Positions 11,066 through 21,993 of a DNA stretch of 64,000 nucleotides are shown here, piece after piece. The stretch is from Linanthus parryae. Taxonomy: Eukaryota > Streptophyta > Magnoliopsida > Ericales > Polemoniaceae. Numbering within the stretch: the first letter of the stretch is position 1; every line of letters starts with the position of its first letter. A program made the position numbers and the translations under genes. Below the pieces are notes generated by a model, which saw only the letters and a list, made by a program, of their open reading frames with translations, ran no database searches and was not told the origin of the DNA. The stretch spans positions 9,310,501 through 9,374,500 of the forward strand of contig JALGPY010000008.1 in assembly GCA_023055425.1 (NCBI GenBank), written 5' to 3'.

Positions 11066-14000
11066 ATGGAAGCGAAGCTCCAAACCAAGAAGCGAAAACA
11101 CCAACCACCGTCGAACAACCCCTTCACCGGCGTCTTCTCCCGGAGCAAATCACAGATCTACCTCCACCGCAACAGATCCGGCAAGTCCCGCTCCGACACC
11201 GTCCCCAAGCAGCGCCACCACCAAATCCTCATCTCTCCACCACCGAACCGAAAACGGAGAGCAATTAGAGATCCAGAAGCTGTAGATCCCGAAACCGTGT
11301 CCCGAACCCCTGTGAAGGATCTCCGATCCAGAAGAGTCTTCTCTCCCGGAGCTCCGATTGGAGACGATTGTGCTCCCGATGGAGGTAATCGAAACTCTAA
11401 ACCGAAACCTGATTGCGATTTGGTTGAATCTGGTGCTTTGGAGAAGATTAGGGTTTGTTCGGTGGCTGAGAAGTGTGTTACAGACGAAACGCTAATCAAT
11501 TTGACTATCGATTTGTCACCTGGTGGTGTAGAGGTGGTGAGGAGTGATTGCAGAAACCCTAATTTTTCAGTCGCTGAAGAGGAAGCCCAGAAAGCTCAGA
11601 ATGACAAAATTGATAGTCAAATGGCAAATGTCTCTATTGCACCAAAGCTTGATGATGCCTTCAATGGTATCAACAATGATAATCGCTTGGTTTCGCAGGT
11701 CAATCACAAGAGTAAATTGGTAAGCTACTATTGGAAAATCTGTTTGTATTTTTCTTGTTATGTGGTTGATGAACAGTTATATGGCTTACATGATTCTATA
11801 TACACTTGGGCTCTGTTTGGTTCGCAGTAAAATGTTTTACAAGGGAAAATATTTTACGTAAAATTTGTTGCGTGAAGATAGCTTTCCCTGCAATTATTTT
11901 CTCGTGTTTGGTTGACTCTTGCCAAAGCATTGGGTCGTGACGGAGATGGTAGTGATGGGTGGCCGCAGGGGCCGATCAAGGATTTCATGGCAGTGTGGGC
12001 TAAATTAGGAAAAAGTAATAACCTTAAGGTCAATTTTGCTTTTTCGAATATTCAGTGGGGGCTATAGTGTAATTTAAGCTGGGGCTAAAGTGAAAATACT
12101 AAAAAATGAAGTATAAAATTTCAAATTTTGAAAGTTGAGTGGGGGCTATAACCCCCACTTGGGCCCACCTAGATCCGCCCTTGGGTGGCGGTGAAGGTGG
12201 GGGGCGGTGATGGGTCGTGGTGGAGGTAGGTGGTACTGGTAGTGGTGGTGGAGGTGTTAGTATGAGTTGTTGTGCTCCTTCACTCTCCGGAAAATGGCTT
12301 ATGGATTTGAAATGTGTAAATCATTTTACATCATTTGAGGGAAAACATTTTATAGGAAAAACATTTTACTTCTAACCAAACAGCACCAAAACACCAAAAC
12401 AAGGGAAAACATTTTACAGGAAAATGTTTTACCACCAAACAAACGGAGCCTAAATGATTCTATATTTCCTTGATGTGATCTTAAAATTGATATCTTCAAT
12501 ATGGTGTAGGTTGGTGGTTCTTGTACTCGTCAGAAGGTGTTCAAGAGTCCTGGTTCATTCAGCTACAGGAGAATGCTACCTTTTCTTCAGGATATTTCAG
12601 CAGATGATTTTGGTAAACTTGTTATTTTGTTTCTTCATCTTCTGCAATGTGATGAATGTTGTTAGTTAGCTTATTTTCAGTCCTTTTTTCGTCTTTTAGG
12701 TGCTTCTAATACAGAGAAACCTAGTTTGGGGGATAGTTGTAATGCTCAGAGCTTAGAGAAAACAAACCCTAAAGCTGCTGATGCTGTGTCAAATGGGGTT
12801 GATGAGATGGGTGAGGGAGATGTTCAGATGACACCACCCGACCCGGATATCTTCTTGAGGCCTGAGGTTAAAGATAACAGGAGAAACGGTGATGGAATTG
12901 GTGTGCCGACTCAGGATCATGTTTCAATAACTCCATTGAAGGGGTGCCTAAAAAGAAATGATAGATTCACGCCTGAGGTTTACCACAGACCTACAAGTCA
13001 GAAGACTGGATATTCTCCGAAGAGCAATTTGGTGAGAAGTTGGAACCATATGATGTTATTTTAGAATTCCTGTTAGTTAAAGTAGTTCTCTAGAACTTCA
13101 TCTGTTATATGCTAATAGGTGACTTGAAAGGTGTTTTATGCTAAAAGTTGGTTCTACAATGTTTTAGGTTCTTACTCCTTGTTCAAGGGTCAAGAAACTC
13201 AAAACTGTGACCTCTTTCAGCTACAGAAGATTGCTTCCTTATCTGATGGAGAGTAGAAACCGCGACTCTGATATTTCCAATGGTAATCCTCATTTCATTT
13301 CTTTCCTCAAACTTTGATTTCCAGGGGATACTAGGGGTATGGGCTTAGGAGATAAGTGTGTCGATTGGGAATTATAGTGCTCGGGAGCTGACCTTTTTTC
13401 CATTAACTTTTTTGTTATCATAGATACTTCAAGATGTGCTCAGCTGTTAAAGGTGGATGATGCTTCCGAAAACAAGATACCTGGTCCTGCAGTTGGTTCA
13501 AGGTTTGGGAATATTCCCAATGGCACATCTAAGACAGATTCTTCTGCAGAGCTGGAAACAGCAGCTTCGACATTGACTTGCGAAACTGGTTTGCTTACTA
13601 CTAATCACGTAACACTATCATCCGATGAAAACACATTAACATCTGATGAGAACATTCCGTCATTGGTGCTTTCTAATTCTCTGAAGGAATGTACTTCACC
13701 AGTTGAACAATGTTTATCAAATAAGCCTGAGAAGGTTCAGTCTGTTCTTAATGATGCGAATTCCAACCTTGACGAGTCCCGACCAGCCCCACCTTTGTTT
13801 GAGGATACTGATTCTGAAGCTTCAAATCAGCATGATAAGTTGAAGCCTGCTACTAGTGTGAAGAATAATACGTTGCTGGATGGAGAAATCTCTAAGGATG
13901 CAACGATAATTGAAGTTGTGAACATTGGTGGGGAAACTTCCCAATCTGTAAATGATGAGTCAGAGATATCGCAAGTCCAAGAGGTTATCCAGAAGATTTG

Positions 14001-15723
14001 TAAAAGTTTGGAACTTGAACCTGATAGTTCGAGTTCCAATTTTGAACCAGCACCTCAAACCATGACCCTTGGCATGCCTGCTGATACAGAAAGTCCATTA
14101 AAGAATTCTCCAAGTCCATTGAAGAAATCTCCAGGTCCATCAAAGAGTTCTCCAAGTCCATTGAAGAATTCTCGTGATCTTTCTCTTGGTAGTCAAGACG
14201 GAAATCAACCCAAAGATGCCAAGCCAAGTGAACTAGTCAGTTCGGATGAAACTTTTTCACCACTTGAAGAATTTATTCCTTCAGGAAATGTTGTTGATGG
14301 TCGTGCAAGGGGTATACTAAGGAGAAACCCACGAGGATGTAGAGGTCTCTGCAATTGTCTGAGCTGTTCTTCATTTCGCCTGCATGCAGACAAAGCATTT
14401 GAGTTCTCTAAGAATCAGTTGCTAGATGCAGAGGAAGTTGCCGAAGAGTTGATTAAGGAAATGTCACATCTTCGGGATATGTTGGAGAAATACAGCTCAG
14501 ATGCAAATGGTCATGCCAGTCTTTGTGTTAGTCAGGTAATCAAGAACTAATCACGCACAATACTATTTTCTATTACTCAACATTAGCTTATGTTGTCTGA
14601 TTCATATGCCGCAACTCCAGTTTTCCTTTCACATTTCTCTGAACTTTGTTGTAGTGTTATCTGCATTGAGTTCTTTTAATACATGATGCTGATATCAATC
14701 AAATTCATATTTTACACAATGGCAACCCCACATGTTTTTCTGGATTCTAAGCGATGCCATTTTCTCTATCATTTCTCCTATTCTGACATTGCACCGGTAA
14801 TGGGCAGTATAGTTTGTTTGACTTATACACTAGTAGCTCAAGATTGTGGATAATATTGTTGGTGGTACTTGGTAGTCTACATACAAAACTTTCATTTCGA
14901 TCTACCCAGAATCTCACTTTTAGGCATTGGCATTTCAATTGAAGGGCACTGTTAAAATTGTTTAGTTCATTCCTAAAATATTTGCTGCCTTGCCATTCTA
15001 ATGCTCTGCGATGTGTGAACGGAATCGTACTTTGATCAGTGTCCTTGTTTGAAATAGTCATGCCCTACTAGCCCTTGGACCGTCTTCTTTCTTTGGTCTG
15101 GTGATAAAGAACAGTCACTGGTTTTAATAAAAGATTTTACGCCCTCACATGCACCTATTATCTCAAAATCCATTCACCTCATTTTTTTTACTCCAATATG
15201 AAAACATCTTACTGTATCCTTTTGCTCACTGATTCTTCATTTGTCTTCAGGTAAAGGATGCATGTCTTAAAGCTTCCAAAGCAGAGGAATTGGCAAAACA
15301 TCGCCTCAGCGAAATGAACTGTGATCTTACAATTCACTGCAGAACCATGGTAATTTTGATTATTACATGCTCAATCACATTCTACTGCGTTTGATTGAAA
15401 CCCAAAATCTTTTGTGCATAAGTTGCAAAAGAAATAGTCATATTCATCACCTGTTTACAGTGAGAAGGCAAAAAAACAGTGTCAATTGCCTACTTTGCAT
15501 ATTCATTCCCATTTTGTCTTCTTAAGCAAAATCCTAGGCTTTGACAAACTCTATAGAAGGGTTCATTCATCTAATGGTTTTCGATACTTTAGTTTACCTA
15601 GTCATATCTGATATACTGAATCCATTTTCTTATGTGTGACAGCAACTCCAACGACCGAAGGTGAGATTTGCCAACCAAGTTCAAGAAACAACCATCCCTA
15701 AAATAGGCGAGAAGAACAAGTAA
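11066..15723 (+). CDS. Conserved plant protein of unknown function (seven exons, 831 aa)
   Basis: I join exons 11066-11719, 12510-12612, 12700-13031, 13168-13282, 13424-14535, 15251-15349 and 15643-15723; all introns are GT-AG and the frame stays open for 832 codons including the stop. The start follows a CT-rich leader and AACCCTAG. The N-terminus is basic (KKRK near residue 10), which suggests a nuclear location. Two related motifs occur: KVFKSPGSFSYRRMLPFL in exon 2 and VTSFSYRRLLPYL in exon 4. Exon 5 encodes a serine-proline run of PSPLKxSP repeats, then a conserved block with GRARGILRRNPRGCRGLCNC. A helical, probably coiled-coil stretch follows (DAEEVAEELIKEMSHLRDML) and continues in exon 6. 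The last exon has RPKVRFANQV. I recognise the C-terminal block as conserved in plants but know no function. Intron 1 carries nested repeats. Confidence 0.85.
11809..12450. mobile_element. Non-autonomous DNA element in intron 1 (GGCTCYGTTTGG tips)
   Basis: Tips GGCTCTGTTTGGTT and AACAAACGGAGCC are inverted, and the interior repeats AAAACATTTTAC on both strands. It is a relative of the 370-bp element at 35849-36218 in the TIC22-like gene. A further element (11968-12182) is nested inside it. The flanks share the 12-mer ATGATTCTATAT a few bases outside each tip, which is longer than a normal target duplication. Confidence 0.65.
11968..12182. mobile_element. Nested small element with inverted ends
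   Basis: Left end AGGGGCCGATCAAGG and right end CCTAGATCCGCCCTT are inverted relatives, and GGGTGGC flanks both sides. It interrupts the 11809-12450 element, so it is the younger insertion. It is a fuller copy of the family whose start is seen at 4035. Confidence 0.5.
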
Positions 15724-16674
15724 GAAGACCAAAGAAAAAGTTCATGAAGGAATTCCACAAGATGTGTCATTTAGAGCTGAGGTTTTGTTTATGTAAGCAA
15801 CTTAAATCTGCTTTTGCTCCTAGACATTCCTGTCCGCCTTGCTGAGTTTGTTGCCTGTATATTCATCTGTTACAGTGTCTCTTTTGAGACAACTTAATTT
15901 CATATTTATAGCAAGAAGTTTTTGGGATTTTTTTTGATACAATGCACTTTGCACTATGAATCTCTATCTGAGCATTGAAACGTCTAGATAGAGCAGAGTA
16001 TATAATCTGAACTTATTGTTTATGTGATCCCCTAAATTAAACGATGAATATATATAAACCTATTAAAAGTAGCTTACATGCATCATTCAGAGACCAAGAC
16101 GAGGGAAAACATTTTGAAAATAGTCGTTTTTGAACCCTTTTTGACCCGAAGTAAATACTAGTTGGAAGGTTTAGAGCATAACCGGTGTCCCAATGCACCA
16201 CCGCTCGGTGCATATGAATCAAGTGCCCAAGGGGCATTAGTTGGGCACTCCAGTGCCTCCGCACTGCCCCAGACCACTTTAAAGTGTCTTAGTGCCTCTC
16301 TCTCACGCCTTTGCAACACGTGTGTACACAATTCACATGAGCAAAAATTTGAAAATACCCATTTTGAATAGTTTGTTTCCCTTGTCCCTATCCCAACAGG
16401 TTTAAACTCACCAACTGATGAACGCGCTCTTAGGACGATACGATTGGCCTTTAAGTCTAAGACTCCAAATTTTGAAATCAGCATATTATTCTGATGCAAT
16501 ACTATGTTGTAACACCAATACTGAGAGAATATGAAGAGCTTCATTTATTCAGAACAGCTTATTAAGAAATTAAGAAATGGAAACACTACAACTCAAACTG
16601 AAACCAGAAAATGAAACTTCATAACATGAAACCAGAAAACTATAATGTACAAGTACCACACAACACATGGAACT
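15724..16674. other. Intergenic region between convergent genes
   Basis: Holds the 3' untranslated region of the gene ending at 15723 and the 3' end region of the XTH gene on the other strand. Around 16180-16270 short palindromic phrases occur (GTGCCCAAGGGGCATTAGTTGGGCAC), suggesting a small foldback element, but I cannot set its ends. Confidence 0.35.
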
Positions 16675-17965
16675 TCATCTTCTGCATTCAATAGGAGCGC
16701 CACGAGGGAAGCGTTTCAAATCGCTGCAGTAGTTATAAATCATGAAATTCTTCTGAACCCATCTCAACCTCCTCCTGCTGTTTGCATCAAGTTCCTGATT
16801 CTTCTGCCACGCCCCTTCGGAGAAGGCAGAAGTGCATTTTCCAGGGCAAGTTTGGACATTAAAGTTGCGGTAGTAGGCTGTGAAGGGCGCTCTCGACCAA
16901 TCGGTCTTCACCAATCCGCCTCTCGTGGCCCAATCGTCGGCGTTCCAGAGGCTGGAGTAGATTTTCATTGGCTGGTTTTTAGGGAATGGCACACCAAGGT
17001 GTTCAGCATTGTTGAACACTCTTATGGGAGTGTTATCTACCAAGAAACTGCAGAATGTATCAAACAAATTTTGAATTAGGTTAGGAAATGAGAGTTCAAA
17101 AATGCCCTTGTGGTTTTGTGGAGAGAATTGACCTTTTTGGGGTACTTACATGATCTGTTGGGAGGTCCAGTGAACGGAATAGGTGTGGAAGTTCTTTGTA
17201 GGGTCAAACCAGAGGTGGAATTGCTGCTCTCTGTTTCCTTTGCCTTGAGTGAAGACATTGGTGTGGAGTGTGTAAGGGTCACCAGTGAGGTTGCCCAAGA
17301 ACTCAAAGTCAATCTCATCATGTGTTGGACCTTGAGAAGACAACTGCAACACCCACAATTCCAATCAGCTCAAACTTGCAAGTCAACTTGCATTTGTATA
17401 CTACAAGGTTAAGTTAACTTTGACCTCATCTCATACTATGTTTTTGTTTGAGGCATGAAATAGAATTGTAGAAAACATTTGATAGAGCTGATGCGTTCAC
17501 GTTTAAATTTTCATATGATACCAAACAGACGGTCAGACTCGTGGACTAAAATCTTTTCAGACGGCGAGAATATAAGTGGGGCCTACCTAATTTAGTGTCA
17601 TTTCCAAATTCAAAACTAAGAGTTGAGAGTGATACTAGAAAAGTAAACTAACTCCATGAGAGTGTGAGAGTGATAGTGGTGATACATACATAGTAGGCAG
17701 TGACGGTGCCAGCAGAGTTGCCAGGAACAAGTTTGAGCTGCATATCAATTCTTCCAAACAAGTAGTCTCTCTTGGACTTGAACCCAGAGCCAGAGACCTT
17801 GTCCAGGGAAAGAGATAGAAGTTGTCCTCCATTGAATATCTTGGCTCTATGATCACCCCATGTTAAGTCAAAATCTTGGTAGAAGTTTCCACCATGAGCA
17901 ACCACAAACATGAGGAAGCAAAGAACAGCCACAATTGTGAAGCACCCATTGTAGGATGAAGCCAT
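16675..17965 (-). CDS. XTH: Xyloglucan endotransglucosylase/hydrolase (GH16), three exons, 280 aa
   Basis: Exons on the minus strand are 17690-17965, 17150-17343 and 16675-17047, with GT-AG introns, giving 280 residues, the usual XTH length. A signal peptide (residues 1 to about 25, hydrophobic [12 protein letters not shown]) points to secretion into the cell wall. The catalytic motif [10 protein letters not shown] is intact, with its nucleophile and acid/base glutamates, and is followed by the N-glycosylation site NLT seen in most XTHs. [15 protein letters not shown] and the C-terminal [10 protein letters not shown] (XET_C region, paired cysteines) are also present. These enzymes cut and rejoin xyloglucan during wall growth. 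The GNREQQF type resembles the group containing Arabidopsis XTH22-25, but the paralogue is not assigned. CT-rich microsatellites lie in the leader. Confidence 0.95.
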
Positions 17966-17972
17966 TTCAGTG

Positions 17973-17975
<3 letters not shown>

Positions 17976-18008
<33 letters not shown>
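17976..18008. repeat. (GA)n microsatellite in the XTH 5' leader
   Basis: A pure GA run on the + strand (CT on the transcribed strand), beginning about 10 bases upstream of the XTH start codon and so within the predicted 5' untranslated region. Confidence 0.95.
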
Positions 18009-18010
<2 letters not shown>

Positions 18011-18045
18011 TTTGGTTGGTTGAATGGAAGAGAGTCAAGGCAGGG

Positions 18046-18054
18046 TATATATAG
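18046..18054 (-). promoter_or_regulatory. TATA box of the XTH gene
   Basis: The minus strand reads CCCCCTATATATACCC, a strong TATA box about 80 bp upstream of the start codon. A transcription start about 30 bases downstream would give a leader of about 50 nt containing the CT microsatellite. Confidence 0.7.
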
Positions 18055-18105
18055 GGGGACTTGGAGGAGATGTAAGCTATAATTGGGAGATGGGGATACT
18101 TGTGA

Positions 18106-18110
<5 letters not shown>

Positions 18111-18142
<32 letters not shown>
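18111..18142. repeat. (GA)n microsatellite upstream of the XTH TATA box
   Basis: Second GA/CT run, upstream of the TATA box. GA/CT tracts are common in plant core promoters. Confidence 0.95.
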
Positions 18143-18144
<2 letters not shown>

Positions 18145-18438
18145 CTTGTGAGTTCTAACTGGATAGAAGCAGGGTAGGGGGAGAGGAGAAGCTGGTGCCA
18201 GCTGATCACCATGAAAGCTGGAAACTTTTGTCCTAGACATTGATGGATGTTTGGCAAAGAAAGGGGCTTTTCAAATTTCAAGCCCAATATGCCAAACGAC
18301 TAAGTGCTTGTTTGGTGCAACTTTCTCTTAGCTATCTCAAGCTTTTAACTTCCAAGTGTGTTCAATCTTTATGATCACAACTCTTTTTAGGCCAAGACAG
18401 GCATACCATAGCTGGATAACTTATAAGTAAAAGACAAC

Positions 18439-18980
18439 TAGGGATGGCAACGGATCGGATTTGGATCGGATCTGTCAATAATCCGATCCGATCCGAAAAT
18501 GATACCTCCTGATCCGAATCCGATCCGAATCCGTTCGGGTCCGGATCGGATTCGGATCGGATCATATAACGGATCACCCAACAAGTCCGAATCCGATCCA
18601 TAAGGAAAACGGATCACGGATCACAAGAACGGATCACAAATCGGATCGGGTCGAATTATATATTATTACATAATTATATATATAATATATGATTATATTA
18701 TATAATTATAATTGCATTATATAATTATACATATATTATATGTAATTCGGATCGGATCGGGTCGGATTATCGGATATTTTATGTATATATCAGATCGGGT
18801 CGGATCGGATCGGATCATCGGATATTTACAAATATGATCCGAATCCGATCCGAAATCCGAACGGATCGCATACTTGTGATCCAAATCCGATCCAAAGGCA
18901 GATGGATCGGATTCGGACCGCTCCATTAGGGTCGGATCATCCCGGATCTCGGATCGGAGCGGACCGCATTGCCATCCTTA
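18439..18980. mobile_element. Non-autonomous hAT element made of GGATCGGATC-type repeats
   Basis: Tips TAGGGATGGCAA and TTGCCATCCTTA are inverted, and a perfect 8-bp target duplication AAGACAAC flanks the element (18431-18438 and 18981-18988), the hAT hallmark. The 542-bp interior is built mostly of CGGATC/GATCCG units on both strands plus a central AT-rich block. It has no coding capacity. It lies about 390 bp upstream of the XTH TATA box. Confidence 0.85.
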
Positions 18981-18988
18981 AAGACAAC

Positions 18989-19499
18989 CAAGGTTTCTTG
19001 AAGAAGTTTTTTGATGCGAAAGCACGAATTGCCAATAAACTTAGTAAATTTTTGCACTTGGGTACTCTTATAATTTCTTGCAACGTACAAGTGTAATAAG
19101 TCACATACCAAACAATATGCATCTCAATTTTTATAACTGATATAATTTTCACGAGCAATGGTTCTAAGCACTAGAAAAAGTAGCACAAACATCCTACTCG
19201 TAGTAAGTTTTTTTGTTTGCCTCCAAGAGCAAATGACATGACGTACTTCAATTCATACAATACAGGGGACACAATTAAGAGAGAGAATGAGCGACTCAGG
19301 AAAGATAATGAATTTGATACATGTTCAGCCGTTTGAAGTAGAGCACCACATCAAATTACTCTTGTAGCAAGCTCTAAAACGATTAGGGTAAAGATTATAC
19401 TTATGAGGTTTGTCAGTCTTACCAAACAAGCCTTAGAATTGAACTATCCTTTTGGATGAGGACAGTGATTCTATCTAGGAGGGTATGGGACCAATGACA
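18989..19499. other. Intergenic, no gene recognised
   Basis: AT-rich unique-looking sequence between the hAT element and a cluster of foldback MITEs. Confidence 0.35.
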
Positions 19500-19763
19500 T
19501 ACTTCCTCTGTTTCTTCTCTTTCTTCCACTTTTGAGTTTTAGCACTATTCATCAGGTCGCTTTGACCCGATGATTTGATTAGCAATACGATGTAATTTTT
19601 TGGCAAAATTTTCATAGTGTTGTACAGTAAACTTTACTCTACAACACCATGAAAAATTATCGAAAAATTGCATCGTTTTGCTATCCAAACCACCGGGTCA
19701 AAGTGACCTGCCTACGGATGAAAAAGTCAAAACTGGAAGAAAGAGAAGAAACAGACCAAGTAT
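19500..19763. mobile_element. Stowaway-like foldback MITE, copy 2
   Basis: Arms begin TACTTCCTCTGTTTCTTC and TACTTGGTCTGTTTCTTC (reverse complement of the right end); 27 of the first 29 bases agree within the copy. The interior arms match copy 1 (GGGTCAAAGTGACC, GATTTG, ACGATGTAATTTTTTG). Confidence 0.8.
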
Positions 19764-20054
19764 GATTGCTGTGTGGAAGTGTGTGGACCATTGGGTTGGT
19801 GCCAGCTGGGGGGGCTTTATGAGAGATGCTCTCTCATTCACTTCCACGGCTCCAAACTAAATTCCAATTCACCACCACCACCTCCCCCTCACCCTCCCCA
19901 TCCTCCTGACTTTTGTCACGAGTTTTATGCTCATCTCAAACAAAATAACATACCCCAATGTATGTAGCCACTACATTCGGATAGCTTTTTCCACAAATTA
20001 TTATTGTATATCTCAATCGTATACTGCAACAGCATATTCACTCGTGATAACTCG

Positions 20055-20312
20055 TACCACTCCATCCCACGTGCAACGCACCATTTGACTTTTTAACCCG
20101 TAACCGGGTCACTTTGACCCGGTGATTTGAATCGCAAAACGATGTAATTTTTTGATAATTTTTTATTGCCTTGTAGAAAAGAATTACTCGAAAACACTAT
20201 GAAAAAATTATTTAAAAATTGTAAAATTTTGCTATCCAAATTATCGGGTCAAATGACCCAGTGAATAATAGTAAAAGTCCTAATGATGCAAAAGAGGTGG
20301 GACGTAGTGATA
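20055..20312. mobile_element. Stowaway-like foldback MITE, copy 3
   Basis: Begins TACCACTCCATCCCAC and ends GTGGGACGTAGTGATA. The interior has the family arms (GGGTCACTTTGACCCGGTGA). The arm tips agree less well than in the other copies, suggesting an older insertion. Confidence 0.75.
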
Positions 20313-20714
20313 CCAAAATTGTTTATGAGTTTTAGGATTTTTCTTGACGAGATACTTTTCATATGGTTTTTTGAAGTTCGGTACGTGACAGATGATATAA
20401 ACACCGTTCACAATATTAGGACATTTATGACAATCTCAACCGTTCAAGCTAACCCGTTGTCAAGTAGAATGTTCATCCACATACTGGTCGAGGGTGACAT
20501 TATTTTATGAGTTTCACAGTGTACACGTATCGAATCAGAAAAGATTGGTGCGAGGGAGGAAACCTCTTTACAATGATATCTATTCGGTAAATTAAAAACA
20601 CCTTGTGGTGCAAACCTAAAAAACGATGGAAGTGTGCCGAGTATAAGAAATTAAGAATGAATTGGAGCATAGAAAGAATTCTTTTTTTGAGTAGTACCTA
20701 CTTCCTACTACCAC

Positions 20715-20976
20715 TACCACTCTGTCCCAGCTCTTTCTTCCCAATTTGACTTTTGTTACTATTCACTGAGTCACTTTGACCATGTGATTTGAATAGGAAA
20801 TCGATGTAATTTTTTAATAATTTTTTCATGGTGCTGTAGAGTAAAAGTTGCTCTATAATATGGTGAAAAAATTATCACGAAATCGTATTATTTTGCTACC
20901 TAAATCATCCGGTCAAAGTGACCCAGATACGAGTCAAAAAAGTCAGATGGGAAGAAAGAGCTGGGACGGACTGGTA
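20715..20976. mobile_element. Stowaway-like foldback MITE, copy 4
   Basis: Begins TACCACTCTGTCCCAGC and ends GCTGGGACGGACTGGTA, with matching tips within the copy and TA at both ends. It lies 402 bp from copy 3. Confidence 0.8.
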
Positions 20977-21993
20977 CTTTATGAAAGAAGTTTTGGTAAG
21001 TACCAGTAGTATTCATATAAGTGATGGGTCAGTGGGGGAGTAGGAGAGCGGGCCACCACCGTATGTTTAGTAAGTGGTGGCGGTGGTGGTTCAGCCTCTC
21101 AAGACGGTGGTGGTGCGGTCACTTTTGAAGAGGGGAGGTCAACTCTAATGATTAAACACCACCTAGTATAAGCTTGTGTTTGCTTCGACTTTTCAATATT
21201 AGTTGTATCATTTGGGATTGAACTGCGTGAACCCGCATATATCAATTAATAACGTATTTTCGTTGTCCAAAAGTTACATTTCATATATTTTTTGTTTAGA
21301 ATGTCCTAAAAGTGCAAAAATAAGGATAGAGCAATGACTTGCATCTTAGTAAGTGAGTTAGGCTACGGTTAATGCCTATTTCCTTAAAAATTTGAAAATA
21401 ATATTAACACAAGTGAGTTAGTACTTAAACATGCACCCACTAGTAACGGCATCTCCAATCATGTGTTGCCTTTAAATATTTTAGTACTACACCCTTTTAT
21501 TAACTACACAAATCGACTGATTTTTTTTTTAGGGATAAATCCATTGATTTTGAACCCTTGCACTGGTAGTCTGGTTACTGGTACCCCTGTTATTGGCTTT
21601 ACATTGAATTTTACCCGACTGTCCCTTACTTTGGTAAATTACTGGTGCAAATAGCAAATACGAGTATACAAATGGGAGTCACTGATAAGCCCACAACAAC
21701 TAAAGGGCAGCAAGAGTAGTTCAATTTCCTGGTTCATGCAACCACAACTAATACGCGGCTTTTACACTGGCACCAAACCTACGAATTCACATTCTGAGCA
21801 AAAACGAAAAATATATAATTTGATGTCTGAAACCATGAAGCTAAGGGGCCAACACATTGCACTGCTCTATATCTAAACTGGGTACAATAAGCACGACAAC
21901 CTCATCATGCCTTCACTGGAGCAGCCAATTCTCGCTGGTGGTTTGCTTTCCTTGTAAGATTTTAGCCCCCCTTTCGACACAAACAGATTCCTC
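20977..21993. other. Intergenic and TIC22-like 3' flank
   Basis: Holds a GTGGTGG-rich simple stretch (about 21050-21120) and the downstream region of the TIC22-like gene. No other gene seen. Confidence 0.35.

Noticed and set aside
17863..18287. Frames over the XTH leader on the minus strand (poly Leu-Ser)
   Set aside because: They read through GA/CT microsatellites; no conserved residues.
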